A DNA stretch of 64,000 nucleotides from Rhizobium brockwellii. GTDB taxonomy: Bacteria; Pseudomonadota; Alphaproteobacteria; Rhizobiales; Rhizobiaceae. Location: positions 1,798,001 to 1,862,000 of the forward strand of contig NZ_CP053439.1 in the NCBI RefSeq assembly GCF_000769405.2, given 5' to 3'. A model generated the notes under the pieces. It saw only the letters and a list, made by a program, of their open reading frames with translations. It searched no databases and was not told the origin of the DNA. A program made the translations under genes and the position numbers. Positions within the stretch are counted from its first letter, which is position 1; every line of letters begins with the position of its first letter. This document shows, in pieces, positions 8,705-19,136 of the stretch.

Positions 8705-9721
8705 GTGTGCCCGAAAGATAATCATTTGATTTCCAAGGACCTCGCAGCGCCTTTCCGAATCGGACCCGTGTCCGTGCGGAACCGCGTTGTGCTGGCGCCG
8801 ATGTCCGGCGTCACGGATATGCCCTTCCGCGAGCTTGCCTGGCGCTTCGGCGCCGGCCTCGTCGTCACCGAGATGGTGGCGAGCCGCGAACTGGTCAACG
8901 ACACGGCCGAATCCTGGTCGCGGCTCAGTGCTGCGGGCTTCCGGCCGCATATGGTGCAGCTTGCCGGGCGCGAGGCGCACTGGATGGCGGAGGCCGCCAA
9001 GATCGCCGCCGATCATGGCGCCGATATCATCGACATCAACATGGGCTGTCCGGCAAAGAAGGTGATCGGCGGTTATTCCGGCTCGGCGCTGATGCGCGAC
9101 CCCGATCACGCGCTCGGCCTCATCGAGGCGACGGTGAAGGCCGTCGACATTCCGGTGACGCTGAAGATGCGCCTCGGCTGGGACGAGAATTCGATCAACG
9201 CGCCTGATATCGCCCGCCGCGCCGAGGCCGCCGGGATCCAGCTTGTGACCATTCACGGGCGCACCCGCATGCAATTCTATGAAGGCCGCGCCGATTGGGA
9301 TGCGATCCGCGCCGTCCGCGAGGTGATCTCCATTCCGCTGATCGCCAATGGCGATGTCGAAACCGCAGGCGATGCGCAGGAAATATTGCGCCGCTCGGGC
9401 GCCGACGCCGTGATGATCGGCAGAGGCTGCCAGGGCAGGCCGTGGCATGCCGGCGTCATATCAGGGGCGCCCGCACCGCTACCCCCTGACATCGCCGATA
9501 TCGCCGTTGAACATTACCGGATGATGCTGGATTTCTATGGCGAGGCCGTGGCGATCCGCCACGGCCGTAAGCACCTTGGCTGGTATCTCCAGCGTTTCGC
9601 GCCTGATCTGTTGGGCGACGAAAAGGCTGCGATCATGACTTCGCGCGACCCGCGCGAAGTGGCCGCGCGTCTTTACGATGCATTGGCGGCCAGTGTTGTC
9701 GACAGCCGGGAGGCGGCATGA
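8705..9721 (+). CDS. dusB: tRNA-dihydrouridine synthase DusB (NifR3)
   Basis: The protein has 338 residues. The FMN-dependent TIM barrel is marked by [14 protein letters not shown] and the catalytic cysteine motif [10 protein letters not shown]. It reduces uridines in tRNA. The start is GTG at 8705; a TTG at 8726 is an alternative and no convincing ribosome binding site separates them. It is the first gene of the classic dusB(nifR3)-ntrB-ntrC operon; its TGA overlaps the ntrB ATG as ATGA, indicating translational coupling. Confidence 0.94.
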   Translation: MCPKDNHLISKDLAAPFRIGPVSVRNRVVLAPMSGVTDMPFRELAWRFGAGLVVTEMVASRELVNDTAESWSRLSAAGFRPHMVQLAGREAHWMAEAAKIAADHGADIIDINMGCPAKKVIGGYSGSALMRDPDHALGLIEATVKAVDIPVTLKMRLGWDENSINAPDIARRAEAAGIQLVTIHGRTRMQFYEGRADWDAIRAVREVISIPLIANGDVETAGDAQEILRRSGADAVMIGRGCQGRPWHAGVISGAPAPLPPDIADIAVEHYRMMLDFYGEAVAIRHGRKHLGWYLQRFAPDLLGDEKAAIMTSRDPREVAARLYDALAASVVDSREAA

Positions 9722-10872
9722 CGAAAGATATGACATCTCCGTCCGATCACGCCGGCGGGACCGTCGCCATGGCCGTGCTGAACGCCATCCAGAACCCCGT
9801 CGTCATGGTCGACGAATCCGGCTTCGTCGTTTTCGCCAATTGGGAAGCGGAGGCCTTTTTCGGCGCCAGCGCCTCGCATCTGGCCCGTTACCGGATTTCG
9901 ACCTTCATTCCTTTCGGCAGCCCGCTGCTTGCCCTGATCGACCAGGTGCGCGAGCGCAAGGCGCCGGTCAACGAATATCGCGTCGACCTGAGTTCGCCCC
10001 GCCTCGGACAGGACAAGCTCGTCGATCTCTACGTCGCCCCGGTGCTCAGCGAGCCCGGCGCCGTCGTCATCGTCTTTCAGGAACGCTCGATGGCCGACAA
10101 GATCGACCGGCAGCTGACGCATCGCGCCGCCGCCCGCTCGGTGACCGGCCTTGCTTCGATGCTGGCGCATGAGATCAAGAATCCGCTCTCCGGCATCCGC
10201 GGCGCCGCCCAGTTGCTCGAACAGTCTGCGGTCGACGACGATCGGGCGCTGACCCGGCTGATCTGCGACGAGACCGATCGCATCGTCTCGCTGGTCGATC
10301 GTATGGAAGTCTTTTCCGACGAACGCCCTGTCGACCGCATGCCGGTCAACATCCATTCGGTGCTCGATCATGTGAAGGCGGTCGCCAAGGCGGGTTTTGC
10401 GCGCAACATCCGCGTCACCGAGAGTTACGACCCGTCGCTGCCGGCCGTCTATGCCAATCGCGACCAGCTCGTCCAGGTCTTCCTCAATCTGGTGAAGAAC
10501 GCCGCCGAAGCGGTCGGCGATCGGCCGGACGGCGAGATCATGCTGACGACGGCCTATCGCCCCGGCATCCGTCTTTCGGTCGCCGGCACGCGCGAAAAGA
10601 TCTCGCTGCCGCTGGAATTCTGCGTCCACGACAACGGCCCCGGCGTCCCCCTCGATCTGGTGCCGCATCTCTTCGATCCCTTCATCACCACCAAGCCGAA
10701 CGGCAGCGGCCTCGGACTGGCGCTGGTCGCCAAGATCATTGGCGATCACGGCGGCATCATTGAATGCGACAGCCAGAACAGCCGCACGACATTCCGCGTT
10801 CTCATGCCGGCGTCGAAGGACGCCTCGCTCGAAGACGCCTCTATAGCAAGCTCGACAGGACCTTCTCGATGA
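9718..10872 (+). CDS. ntrB: Nitrogen regulation sensor kinase NtrB (GlnL)
   Basis: This 384-residue soluble kinase has an N-terminal PAS domain (about residues 15-110), the H-box [14 protein letters not shown] with His151, an N-box ([11 protein letters not shown]) and G-boxes ([16 protein letters not shown]). It is expected to phosphorylate NtrC under nitrogen limitation and act as a phosphatase with PII when nitrogen is plentiful. Start and stop both overlap neighbours by ATGA, so dusB, ntrB and ntrC are tightly coupled. Confidence 0.96.
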   Translation: MTKDMTSPSDHAGGTVAMAVLNAIQNPVVMVDESGFVVFANWEAEAFFGASASHLARYRISTFIPFGSPLLALIDQVRERKAPVNEYRVDLSSPRLGQDKLVDLYVAPVLSEPGAVVIVFQERSMADKIDRQLTHRAAARSVTGLASMLAHEIKNPLSGIRGAAQLLEQSAVDDDRALTRLICDETDRIVSLVDRMEVFSDERPVDRMPVNIHSVLDHVKAVAKAGFARNIRVTESYDPSLPAVYANRDQLVQVFLNLVKNAAEAVGDRPDGEIMLTTAYRPGIRLSVAGTREKISLPLEFCVHDNGPGVPLDLVPHLFDPFITTKPNGSGLGLALVAKIIGDHGGIIECDSQNSRTTFRVLMPASKDASLEDASIASSTGPSR

Positions 10873-12320
10873 CAGCCACGATCCTCGTTGCAGATGATGA
10901 TGCGGCCATCCGGACCGTGCTCAACCAGGCTTTGAGCCGCGCCGGTTATGACGTTCGCATCACCTCCAACGCCGCTACCCTCTGGCGCTGGATTTCGGCA
11001 GGCGAGGGCGATCTGGTCGTCACCGATGTGGTGATGCCCGACGAAAACGCCTTCGATCTGCTGCCGCGCATCAAGAAGGCGCGGCCCGACCTGCCCGTCC
11101 TCGTCATGAGCGCCCAGAACACCTTCATGACCGCCATCAAGGCCTCGGAGAAGGGGGCTTACGACTATCTGCCGAAGCCCTTCGATCTCACCGAACTTAT
11201 CGGCATCATCGGCCGGGCGCTGGCCGAGCCGAAGCGCAAGCCCGCCAAGCTCGAAGACGACATGCAGGACGGCATGCCGCTCGTCGGCCGCTCGGCGGCG
11301 ATGCAGGAAATCTACCGCGTGCTCGCCCGCCTGATGCAGACGGACCTGACGCTGATGATCACCGGCGAATCCGGCACCGGCAAGGAACTCGTCGCCCGCG
11401 CGCTGCATGATTACGGCAAGCGCCGCAACGGCCCGTTCGTCGCGATCAACATGGCCGCGATCCCGCGCGACCTGATCGAATCCGAACTCTTCGGCCATGA
11501 GAAGGGCGCCTTTACCGGCGCGCAGACCCGCTCGACCGGCCGCTTCGAGCAGGCCGAAGGCGGCACGCTCTTCCTCGACGAGATCGGCGACATGCCGATG
11601 GACGCCCAGACACGGCTCTTACGCGTCCTGCAGCAGGGCGAATATACCACCGTCGGCGGCCGCACGCCGATCCGCACCGATGTGCGCATCGTTGCCGCCA
11701 CCAACAAGGACCTCAAGCAGGCGATCAACCAGGGCCTCTTCCGCGAGGACCTCTATTACCGCCTCAATGTCGTGCCGCTGCGCCTGCCGCCGCTGCGCGA
11801 CCGCGCCGAAGACATTCCCGATCTGGTGCGCCATTTCATCCAGCAGGCGGAAAAGGAAGGTCTTGGCTCCAAGCGCTTCGATCAGGAGGCGCTCGAACTG
11901 ATGAAGGCCTATGCCTGGCCCGGCAACGTCCGCGAGCTGGAAAATCTCATCCGCCGCCTGATGGCGCTTTACCCGCAGGATGTGATCACCCGCGAAATCA
12001 TCGACGCGGAACTGCGTTCCGACGTGCCCGACAGCCCGATCGACAAGGGGCCGATGCGCAGCGGCTCGATGACGATCGCGCAAGCCGTCGAGGAGAACAT
12101 GCGCAGCTATTTCGCAGGCTTCGGGGACAATCTGCCGCCGCCCGGCCTCTATGATCGCGTGCTGACCGAAATGGAATATCCGCTGATCCTCGCCGCTCTG
12201 ACGGCGACACGCGGCAACCAGATCAAGGCCGCCGATCTTCTCGGTCTCAACCGCAACACCTTGCGCAAGAAGATCAGGGAACTTGGCGTCTCGGTCTACA
12301 GGAGTTCCCGCACCGCCTGA
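10869..12320 (+). CDS. ntrC: Nitrogen regulator NtrC, sigma-54 enhancer-binding protein
   Basis: The protein has 483 residues: receiver domain with phospho-acceptor Asp53 (VVTDVVMP), AAA+ domain with Walker A GESGTGKE, the sigma-54 contact loop EKGAFTGA and Walker B FLDEIGDM, and a C-terminal Fis-type helix-turn-helix ([17 protein letters not shown]). All hallmarks of an active sigma-54 activator are present. It controls genes for nitrogen scavenging such as glnII and amtB in rhizobia (known for the family). Start overlaps the ntrB stop. Confidence 0.97.
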   Translation: MTATILVADDDAAIRTVLNQALSRAGYDVRITSNAATLWRWISAGEGDLVVTDVVMPDENAFDLLPRIKKARPDLPVLVMSAQNTFMTAIKASEKGAYDYLPKPFDLTELIGIIGRALAEPKRKPAKLEDDMQDGMPLVGRSAAMQEIYRVLARLMQTDLTLMITGESGTGKELVARALHDYGKRRNGPFVAINMAAIPRDLIESELFGHEKGAFTGAQTRSTGRFEQAEGGTLFLDEIGDMPMDAQTRLLRVLQQGEYTTVGGRTPIRTDVRIVAATNKDLKQAINQGLFREDLYYRLNVVPLRLPPLRDRAEDIPDLVRHFIQQAEKEGLGSKRFDQEALELMKAYAWPGNVRELENLIRRLMALYPQDVITREIIDAELRSDVPDSPIDKGPMRSGSMTIAQAVEENMRSYFAGFGDNLPPPGLYDRVLTEMEYPLILAALTATRGNQIKAADLLGLNRNTLRKKIRELGVSVYRSSRTA

Positions 12321-12562
12321 GCCTGCTCCGGGGCGCAATTGAAAGAAGGCGGCGGGCCCTCATGTTGCCCACCGCCCACCCCTCCCGGCGTCCGCCGCCA
12401 CGGTCGGGAGGAGAGGTGAGCCTATCTGAGCCAGGCCACGGTTTATATCCAAGCAGACAAACAAAGATGCGGTGTCATTCGACAGTCACATAAGCATTTG
12501 TGAAGATTGTTTTGCCGACAGGCAAATGTCATTGAAGTTGCTGCGATCATCGTCGCCGTGCC

Positions 12563-12582
12563 TGTGGATAAGCTGTGGATAT
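12563..12582 (+). promoter_or_regulatory. Two adjacent DnaA-box-like 9-mers
   Basis: TGTGGATAA (12563-12571) is the exact complement of the consensus TTATCCACA. TGTGGATAT follows with an 11-bp period, and a third degenerate GGTGGATGA starts at 12585. Binding by DnaA is inference. Confidence 0.4.
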
Positions 12583-12718
12583 CCGGTGGATGACAGGATC
12601 AATCAGCGGTCGATAATGTCGCAGATTCCAATCGCATGTTGCCTATCCGTTCCGAATCTAGTCATTCTGCCGTTGCTGCTGTCGACCTCCGCCGCAAACG
12701 TCGTCGATCGCATGCCAC

Positions 12719-12757
12719 GGGGCGCTCCGACTGATGTCGTGGAGCGCCCTTTTTCTT
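12719..12757 (+). terminator. Rho-independent terminator upstream of the aldo/keto reductase
   Basis: GGGGCGCTCC pairs with GGAGCGCCC across a short loop and is followed by TTTTTC. It terminates whatever transcript arrives from the ntrC side, so the downstream aldo/keto reductase needs its own promoter. Confidence 0.82.
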
Positions 12758-12926
12758 TACGGTCGGGGGCTGACAGGAACTGCGACATCGTGTTTTGGTC
12801 AACTTGACGCGTTGAGCCTCGCATATCGTTACGCATGCCATAGATTACGCCAATCGGTGGTCGATCAATCGGGCGACGCCGACCCCGGTGACAGGCCGGC
12901 ACATATTCATAATTTGCGGGAGTTGC

Positions 12927-13919
12927 ATGATGGAATATCGACGTTTGGGAAAGTCGGGCCTGCAGGTGAGCGAGTTCTCCTTCGGTTCCTGGGTGACGTT
13001 CGGCAAGCAGGTCAGTGGAGGCGACGCCGTCGACCTCATGAGGCTTGCCTATGACAACGGGGTGAACTTCTTCGACAATGCCGAAGGATACGAGAGCGGC
13101 AAGTCCGAGATCGTGATGGGCGAGGCGCTCAGCAGGCTCGGCTGGAGCCGCGACAGCTTCATCGTCTCCAGCAAGGTCTTCTGGGGAGGCCAGAAGCCGA
13201 CGCAGCGCGGCCTGTCGCGCAAGCATGTGACCGACGCCTGTCATGCAGCGCTCAAGCGGCTTCAGGTCGACTACCTCGACCTTTACTTCTGCCACCGCCC
13301 GGATATCGACACGCCGATCGAGGAAACGGTTCGGGCGATGCACGATCTCGTCGCCCAGGGCAAGGTGCTCTACTGGGGAACGTCGGAATGGTCCGCCCAG
13401 CAATTGACGGAAGCCTACGCCGTTGCCCGGGACTTGCGCATCACGCCGCCGACCATGGAGCAGCCGCAGTACAACATCTTCGAACGCCAGAAGGTCGAGT
13501 CCGACTATCTGCCGCTCTACGACCTGATCGGCCTTGGCACCACGATCTGGTCGCCGCTCGCCTCGGGCGTCCTGACCGGCAAGTACAATAATGGTGTGCC
13601 GGCCGACAGCCGTATGAACCTGCCGGGCTACGAATGGCTGAAGGAAAAGTGGTCCAGTGATGCCGGCCTTGCCCAGCTCAAACAAGTTGGCGAGCTCGCA
13701 AAGCTCGCCGACGAGATCGGCATGTCGATCACGCATCTCGCCCTTTTGTGGTGCCTCGCCAACCGGAACGTCTCGACGGTCATTCTTGGAGCCTCGCGCG
13801 CCAGCCAGCTGCAGGACAATCTCGCGGCCCTCTCACACCGAGACAAGATGACGTCTGACGTGTTGGAGCGGATCGACACGATCGTCGGAAACAAACCCGA
13901 AGGACCGCGTCGCTTCTAG
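12927..13919 (+). CDS. Aldo/keto reductase (K+ channel beta-subunit-like)
   Basis: This 330-residue TIM-barrel NADPH oxidoreductase shows FFDNAEGYESGKSE with catalytic Asp and Tyr, VSSKVFWGG with Lys and YFCHRPD with His. The overall sequence resembles the Kv-beta/YghZ branch. The ATGATG at 12927 follows GGGAG. It has its own transcription unit between ntrC and ntrY, a place where ntrY follows directly in several rhizobia (remembered gene order), so it looks like an insertion. Substrate unknown. Confidence 0.88.
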   Translation: MMEYRRLGKSGLQVSEFSFGSWVTFGKQVSGGDAVDLMRLAYDNGVNFFDNAEGYESGKSEIVMGEALSRLGWSRDSFIVSSKVFWGGQKPTQRGLSRKHVTDACHAALKRLQVDYLDLYFCHRPDIDTPIEETVRAMHDLVAQGKVLYWGTSEWSAQQLTEAYAVARDLRITPPTMEQPQYNIFERQKVESDYLPLYDLIGLGTTIWSPLASGVLTGKYNNGVPADSRMNLPGYEWLKEKWSSDAGLAQLKQVGELAKLADEIGMSITHLALLWCLANRNVSTVILGASRASQLQDNLAALSHRDKMTSDVLERIDTIVGNKPEGPRRF

Positions 13920-14151
13920 AGGAAACAGACCTCCCCCGACGGATCAGATTAAGGCCCGTCGAGGGAAGCGCGGCTTGACAATGTGACGAGACGCGTTGCA
14001 TTTTCGCCACAATGCGTTGCTTAAAGGTCACGCACGGGTTTTGGACATTCGCTCCCGATCGAGTCGTTGCAACGCTGGCTTCTTTAAGCCGGCGTTTCCT
14101 TGGTTTCGATCGGATGGCGAGGGCGGCAGGTGCCGTCCGAAGAGAGGCCGA

Positions 14152-16422
14152 ATGACGCAGGATGGGGTATCGCCGGCGGCGGCGGGCGAGACGGTGACGA
14201 CGGTGACCGATCGCCGCGCGCTTTTTGCCGTGCCCGGCCTCGTGCTCGCCGGCGGCGCGCTTCTCTGCGCCACGGCCACGCTTTTCGTGCTGCTCGGACT
14301 GACGCCGATCGCGCCGACGTCGCATGTCGTCATCACCTCGGTGATCGTCAATTCCTTCTTTGTCCTGACGCTGCTCGCCCTGATCGCTCGCGAGGTGGCA
14401 AGGCTGCTGAAGGCGCGCACCCGCGGCCGCGCCGCAGCCCGCCTGCATATCCGCATCGTCGTGCTCTTTTCGATCGTCGCGATCACGCCGGCGATCCTCG
14501 TCGCCATCTTCGCCAGTATCACGCTGAATGCCGGTCTTGACCGCTGGTTTGCCCTGCGCACCCAGTCGATCGTCAGCTCGTCGCGCAATATCGGCCAAGC
14601 CTACATGATGGAGAATGCCAGCTATCTGCAGGGGCAGACTGTCTCCATGGCCAACGACCTCGAGCGCAACCGCGCGCTCTACAGCCTCGACAGGACGGGC
14701 TTTGCCGACCTGATGACCCGCCAGGCGAGGGGCCGCGGCCTGCTCGGCGCCTTCCTGGTCGAGCGCGACGGCTCGGTGATCGTCCAGGCCGATATCGCCA
14801 CCGAAAAGCCGCTGCCGGCCATTCCGCAGGACGCGCTGGAAAAGGCGGCGGCCGGCCAGCCGACGCTGATCCCGCCCGGCGTTACCAATCTCGTCGGCGC
14901 CATCATCAAACTCGATGCCATCCAGGGCACTTTTCTCTATACGGTGCGCGCCGTCGATCCCAAGGTCATGGGCGCCATGCGCATGATGGAGGAGAACGCC
15001 ACCGAATACCGCTCGATGGAGGCCAACCGCTTCTCGCTGCAGGTCGCCTTTGCCGTGCTCTATATCGGCTTCGCGCTGATCGTGCTCCTGGCGGCGATCT
15101 GGACTGCGATCGCCGTCGCCGACCGTATCGTCCGGCCGATCCGGCTGCTGATCACGGCGGCCGACAGCGTTGCATCGGGCAATATGGATATCGTCGTGCC
15201 GGTGCATGCCGTCGATGGCGACGTCGCCAACCTCTCGCGCACATTCAACAAGATGATTTCGGAAATCCGCACCCAGCGCGACGAGATCCTGGAAGCCAAG
15301 GACGAGGTCGACGATCGCCGCCGCTTCATCGAGGCGGTGCTGTCGGGCGTCACCGCCGCCGTCATCGGCGTCGAGCAGGACCGCCGCATCGCCATCGTCA
15401 ACAGTTCGGCCGAGACGCTGATGTCGCTGTCGGCCGACGAAATGCTCGGAAAGCAGCTGGTTGACATCGCGCCGGAGGTCGATCACGTGTTGACCGAGGC
15501 GGCGGTGCGTTATCGCGGCGATTTCCGCAAGCAGATCGCCCTTGTGCGCGGCGGCACGGTGAGGACGCTGAGCGTTCAGGTCACCCGCGAGGAAGTGCGC
15601 GACATGAGCGAATCCTACGTGATCACGCTCGACGACATCACCGATCTCGTCATCGCCCAGCGCTCGACCGCCTGGGGCGACGTGGCCAGGCGCATCGCCC
15701 ATGAGATCAAGAACCCGCTGACGCCGATCCAGCTGTCCGCCGAGCGCATCCAGCGCCGCTACGGCAAGCAGATCGACCCGGATGACCGGACCGTCTTCGA
15801 CCAGTGCACGGATACGATCATCCGCCAGGTCGGCGATATCGGCCGCATGGTCGACGAATTCTCAGCCTTTGCCCGCATGCCGAAGCCGACCAAGGAGCCG
15901 AGCGACCTGCGCAATATCCTGCGCGACGCGATCTTCCTGCGCGAGATGGGTAACCATCACGTCACCTTCGAGCAGGATTTCGGCGACCAGCCGCTGGAGG
16001 GCTTGTTCGATAGCCGCATGCTCGGCCAGGCTTTCGGAAATCTCATCAAGAATGCCGTCGAATCGATCGAGGCCGTTCCGAGCGACGAACGGGACGAACG
16101 CAAGGTTCTCGTCCGCGCAGCCCTCGATACCGGCCGCGACCGCTTCACCGTCGACGTCATCGACAATGGCCGCGGCCTGCCGGTGGAGAACCGCCACAGC
16201 ATTCTGGAGCCCTATATGACGATGCGCGAGAAGGGCACCGGCCTCGGCCTCGCCATCGTCAAGAAGATCATCGAGGAACATGGCGGGCAGCTCGAGCTGC
16301 ATGATGCGCCCGCCGATTTTGACCGGGGAAGAGGGGCCATGATCCGCGTGCATCTGCCACGCCTGGATCCGACGCCTGCTGCCCCCGCAGCCAATGACAA
16401 GGAAAGCGTTTATGGCCTCTGA
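14152..16422 (+). CDS. ntrY: Membrane sensor histidine kinase NtrY
   Basis: The protein has 756 residues. Several N-terminal membrane helices (about residues 25-115) are followed by a periplasmic segment and a further helix near 300-320. A HAMP domain, a PAS domain, the H-box [19 protein letters not shown] and ATPase boxes (NLIKNAVES, GTGLGLAIV) complete the kinase. It is the partner of NtrX in nitrogen and redox control. The ATG at 14152 after AGAGAGG is favoured; an upstream in-frame ATG at 13996 would add a non-conserved N-terminus. Confidence 0.94.
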   Translation: MTQDGVSPAAAGETVTTVTDRRALFAVPGLVLAGGALLCATATLFVLLGLTPIAPTSHVVITSVIVNSFFVLTLLALIAREVARLLKARTRGRAAARLHIRIVVLFSIVAITPAILVAIFASITLNAGLDRWFALRTQSIVSSSRNIGQAYMMENASYLQGQTVSMANDLERNRALYSLDRTGFADLMTRQARGRGLLGAFLVERDGSVIVQADIATEKPLPAIPQDALEKAAAGQPTLIPPGVTNLVGAIIKLDAIQGTFLYTVRAVDPKVMGAMRMMEENATEYRSMEANRFSLQVAFAVLYIGFALIVLLAAIWTAIAVADRIVRPIRLLITAADSVASGNMDIVVPVHAVDGDVANLSRTFNKMISEIRTQRDEILEAKDEVDDRRRFIEAVLSGVTAAVIGVEQDRRIAIVNSSAETLMSLSADEMLGKQLVDIAPEVDHVLTEAAVRYRGDFRKQIALVRGGTVRTLSVQVTREEVRDMSESYVITLDDITDLVIAQRSTAWGDVARRIAHEIKNPLTPIQLSAERIQRRYGKQIDPDDRTVFDQCTDTIIRQVGDIGRMVDEFSAFARMPKPTKEPSDLRNILRDAIFLREMGNHHVTFEQDFGDQPLEGLFDSRMLGQAFGNLIKNAVESIEAVPSDERDERKVLVRAALDTGRDRFTVDVIDNGRGLPVENRHSILEPYMTMREKGTGLGLAIVKKIIEEHGGQLELHDAPADFDRGRGAMIRVHLPRLDPTPAAPAANDKESVYGL

Positions 16423-17776
16423 TATTCTCGTCGTCGACGATGAGCACGATATTCGCGAGATCGTTTCCGGCATTCTCTCGGATGAAGGGCACGAGACGCG
16501 CACGGCCCACGACAGCGACAGCGCACTGGCGGCGATTTCCGATCGCGTGCCGCGGCTGATCTTCCTCGATATCTGGATGCAGGGCAGCAAGCTCGATGGT
16601 CTGTCGCTGCTCGACGAGATCAGGACCCGCCATCCCGAACTGCCCGTCGTCATGATATCAGGCCATGGCAACATCGAGACCGCCGTCTCGGCGATCAAGC
16701 GCGGCGCCTTCGATTTCATCGAGAAGCCCTTCAAAGCCGACCGGCTGATCCTGATCGCCGAACGTGCGCTGGAGAATTCCAAGCTGAAGCGCGAGGTCTC
16801 GGATCTGAAGCGCCGCACCGGCGATGCGCTGGAGCTGATCGGCACCTCGGTCGCCGTTTCACAGCTGCGCCAGACGATCGAGAAGGTTGCACCGACCAAC
16901 AGCCGCATCATGATCCTCGGCGCCTCCGGCTCCGGCAAGGAGCTGGTGGCGCGGATGATCCACAAGAAGTCGTCCCGCGCCAACGGCCCCTTCGTTGCGA
17001 TCAACGCCGCCAACATCACGCCCGAACGCATGGAAGTGGCGCTGTTCGGCACCGAGGGCACGCCCGGCCAGGCGCGCAAGATCGGCGCGCTCGAGGAAGC
17101 CCATCGCGGCATCCTCTATCTCGACGAAGTCGGCGAAATGCCGCGCGAGACGCAGAACAAGATCCTGCGCGTCCTGGTCGACCAGCAGTTCGAGCGGGTC
17201 GGCGGCTCCAAGCGTGTCAAGGTCGATGTCCGCATCATCTCCTCGACCGCCTATAATCTTGAGAGCCGCATCGCCGAGGGCTGGTTCCGCGAGGATCTCT
17301 ACCATCGCCTCGCCGTCGTTCCGGTGCGTGTGCCGGCGCTGGCCGAACGGCGCGAGGACATTCCCTTCCTCGTCGATCAGCTGATGCGCCAGATATCGGA
17401 GCAGGCCGGCATCCGTCCGCGCCGCATCGGCGACGACGCCATGGCGGTGCTGCAGGCGCATGACTGGCCCGGCAATATCCGCCAGCTGCGCAACAATATC
17501 GAGCGGCTGATGATCCTTGCCCGCACCGACGGCCCGGATGCGCCGATCACCGCCGACATGCTGCCGACCGATCTCGGCGATATGCTGCCGAAGGTGTCCG
17601 CCAAGAACGACTATCACATCATGACGCTGCCGCTGCGCGAAGCCCGCGAGATGTTCGAGAAGGATTATCTGATCGCCCAGATCAACCGCTTCGGCGGCAA
17701 TATCTCGCGCACCGCGGAATTCGTCGGCATGGAGCGTTCGGCGTTGCACCGCAAGCTGAAGTCGCTCGGCGTCTGA
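16412..17776 (+). CDS. ntrX: Response regulator NtrX
   Basis: The protein has 454 residues: receiver domain with Asp53 (LIFLDIWMQG), AAA+ domain with Walker A GASGSGKE and Walker B YLDEVGEM, and a C-terminal Fis-type HTH (TAEFVGMERSALHRKL). Where NtrC has GAFTGA, NtrX reads GTEGTPGQ, so the sigma-54 contact loop is missing, as is usual for NtrX. Its start lies 11 bp inside the 3' end of ntrY, so the pair is translationally coupled. Confidence 0.96.
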   Translation: MASDILVVDDEHDIREIVSGILSDEGHETRTAHDSDSALAAISDRVPRLIFLDIWMQGSKLDGLSLLDEIRTRHPELPVVMISGHGNIETAVSAIKRGAFDFIEKPFKADRLILIAERALENSKLKREVSDLKRRTGDALELIGTSVAVSQLRQTIEKVAPTNSRIMILGASGSGKELVARMIHKKSSRANGPFVAINAANITPERMEVALFGTEGTPGQARKIGALEEAHRGILYLDEVGEMPRETQNKILRVLVDQQFERVGGSKRVKVDVRIISSTAYNLESRIAEGWFREDLYHRLAVVPVRVPALAERREDIPFLVDQLMRQISEQAGIRPRRIGDDAMAVLQAHDWPGNIRQLRNNIERLMILARTDGPDAPITADMLPTDLGDMLPKVSAKNDYHIMTLPLREAREMFEKDYLIAQINRFGGNISRTAEFVGMERSALHRKLKSLGV

Positions 17777-17840
17777 TTGTATCCGGCGCGGCCGACGCCG
17801 CGCCGCGTCCCATATTGCTTCCCGGAAGACCAGGTTTCCC

Positions 17841-18704
17841 ATGCCGAGAATTGCCTATGTGAATGGCCGTTACGTCAAGCATTCCGATGCCAGCGTGCAT
17901 ATCGAGGATCGCGGCTATCAGTTTGCCGATGGCGTTTACGAGGTCTGCGAAGTGCGCCATGGTTATATCGTCGATCTCACGCGCCATCTGAACCGTCTCG
18001 ACCGTTCGCTCGGTGAGTTGCGCATCGCCCGGCCGATGGGCCGGGCGGCGCTGACGCAGGTCATTCGCGAGACGCTGCGCCGCAACCATGTCCGCAACGG
18101 GCTTTTCTACATGCAGGTGACGCGCGGCGTCGCCCGCCGCGATCATGTCTTTCCGGCCGAGGGAACGCCGCCCTCGCTTGTCATCACCGCCAAGAGCACC
18201 GATGCCAGGATCATCGCCGCCAAGAACGCCAACGGCATCAAGGCGATCACCCTTGTCGACAATCGCTGGGACCGCGTCGACATCAAGTCCGTCGGCTTGC
18301 TGCCGAATGCCATGGCTCGCCAGCAGGCCAAGGAGGCGGGCGCCCAGGAAGCGATCTATGTCGACGGCGACGGCATGGTGAAGGAAGGGGCGGCGACCAA
18401 TGTCTGGATCGTCGATCCTGATGGAACGCTGGTGACGCGCCCGGCCGAACACGGCATTCTGCGCGGCATTACCCGCACCACTCTGATGGATGTCGCAGCC
18501 AAGTTGGAGTTGAAAATCGCCGAGCGGAGCTTCTCCGTTTCGGAGATGCTCGCAGCCCGCGAGGTCTTCCTCACTGCAGCCACAAGCATTTGTTTTCCGG
18601 TCGTTTCCGTCGATGGCCAGGTCATTGCCAACGGCCATCCGGGCAGCGTTTCGCAGAAAGTCCGCGAGGCCTTTTTCGACGTTGCGGAAAAGATTGCGAT
18701 TTGA
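17841..18704 (+). CDS. dat: D-amino-acid aminotransferase (class IV PLP enzyme)
   Basis: The protein has 287 residues. DRGYQFADGVYEV at the N-terminus, the PLP lysine in VDIKSVGLLPN and EGAATNVWIVD are fold-type IV aminotransferase signatures closest to D-alanine transaminase. It interconverts D-amino acids and 2-oxoacids, supplying for instance D-Ala or D-Glu for peptidoglycan. It lies between ntrX and hfq, a conserved position in rhizobia. Distinction from branched-chain aminotransferase or aminodeoxychorismate lyase is by overall resemblance. Confidence 0.87.
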   Translation: MPRIAYVNGRYVKHSDASVHIEDRGYQFADGVYEVCEVRHGYIVDLTRHLNRLDRSLGELRIARPMGRAALTQVIRETLRRNHVRNGLFYMQVTRGVARRDHVFPAEGTPPSLVITAKSTDARIIAAKNANGIKAITLVDNRWDRVDIKSVGLLPNAMARQQAKEAGAQEAIYVDGDGMVKEGAATNVWIVDPDGTLVTRPAEHGILRGITRTTLMDVAAKLELKIAERSFSVSEMLAAREVFLTAATSICFPVVSVDGQVIANGHPGSVSQKVREAFFDVAEKIAI

Positions 18705-18816
18705 TACCAAGATTTGCTGGACAGGTGGAACGAGGATGCCGCCGGTCTTCGCATGGTGAGGTTGATTGATATTCTACCGGCCAGATCAGGTCGGCAATAA
18801 AGAAAGAAGCGGCGCG

Positions 18817-19059
18817 ATGGCGGAACGTTCTCAGAATCTTCAGGACTTATTTCTCAATACTGTTCGCAAGCAAAAGATTTCCCTGACAATCTTTCTGATC
18901 AACGGCGTGAAACTCACGGGCGTTGTTACGTCTTTTGACAATTTCTGTGTTCTTCTTCGCCGTGACGGCCATTCGCAGCTCGTGTATAAGCATGCGATCT
19001 CGACGATCATGCCGGGCCAGCCCATGCAGATGTTTGAGAGCGAAGAAGCAGCGTCCTAA
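18817..19059 (+). CDS. hfq: RNA chaperone Hfq
   Basis: The protein has 80 residues. The Sm1 motif runs from [12 protein letters not shown] to [11 protein letters not shown], and Sm2 has [10 protein letters not shown]. It forms hexameric rings that pair small RNAs with mRNAs; in rhizobia it also affects nifA and general metabolism (known). The ATG at 18817 is chosen because the preceding in-frame residues are not conserved. hflX follows, as in many proteobacteria. Confidence 0.97.
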
Positions 19060-19136
19060 CAGGATCAGCCGTCATTTCGACACGCGATACCAAGAACGAT
19101 TCGATCATCCCTGAGGCCGCCAAGCACAGGGACGAC

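Larger units (their letters stand above)
12321..12926. other. 606-bp intergenic region between ntrC and the aldo/keto reductase
   Basis: No convincing coding frame is seen. It contains a pair of DnaA-box-like sequences (12563-12582) and a strong plus-strand terminator (12719-12757) that lies about 400 bp beyond ntrC. A small untranslated RNA ending at this terminator is possible but not shown. Confidence 0.5.

Noticed and set aside
13996..14151. N-terminal extension of ntrY from an upstream ATG
   Set aside because: The added 52 residues are basic, lack membrane character and have no ribosome binding site; ATG 14152 follows AGAGAGG.
13780..15702. A 640-codon minus-strand frame opposite ntrY
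   Set aside because: Same kind of antisense shadow; composition is unnatural and ntrY has all kinase motifs.
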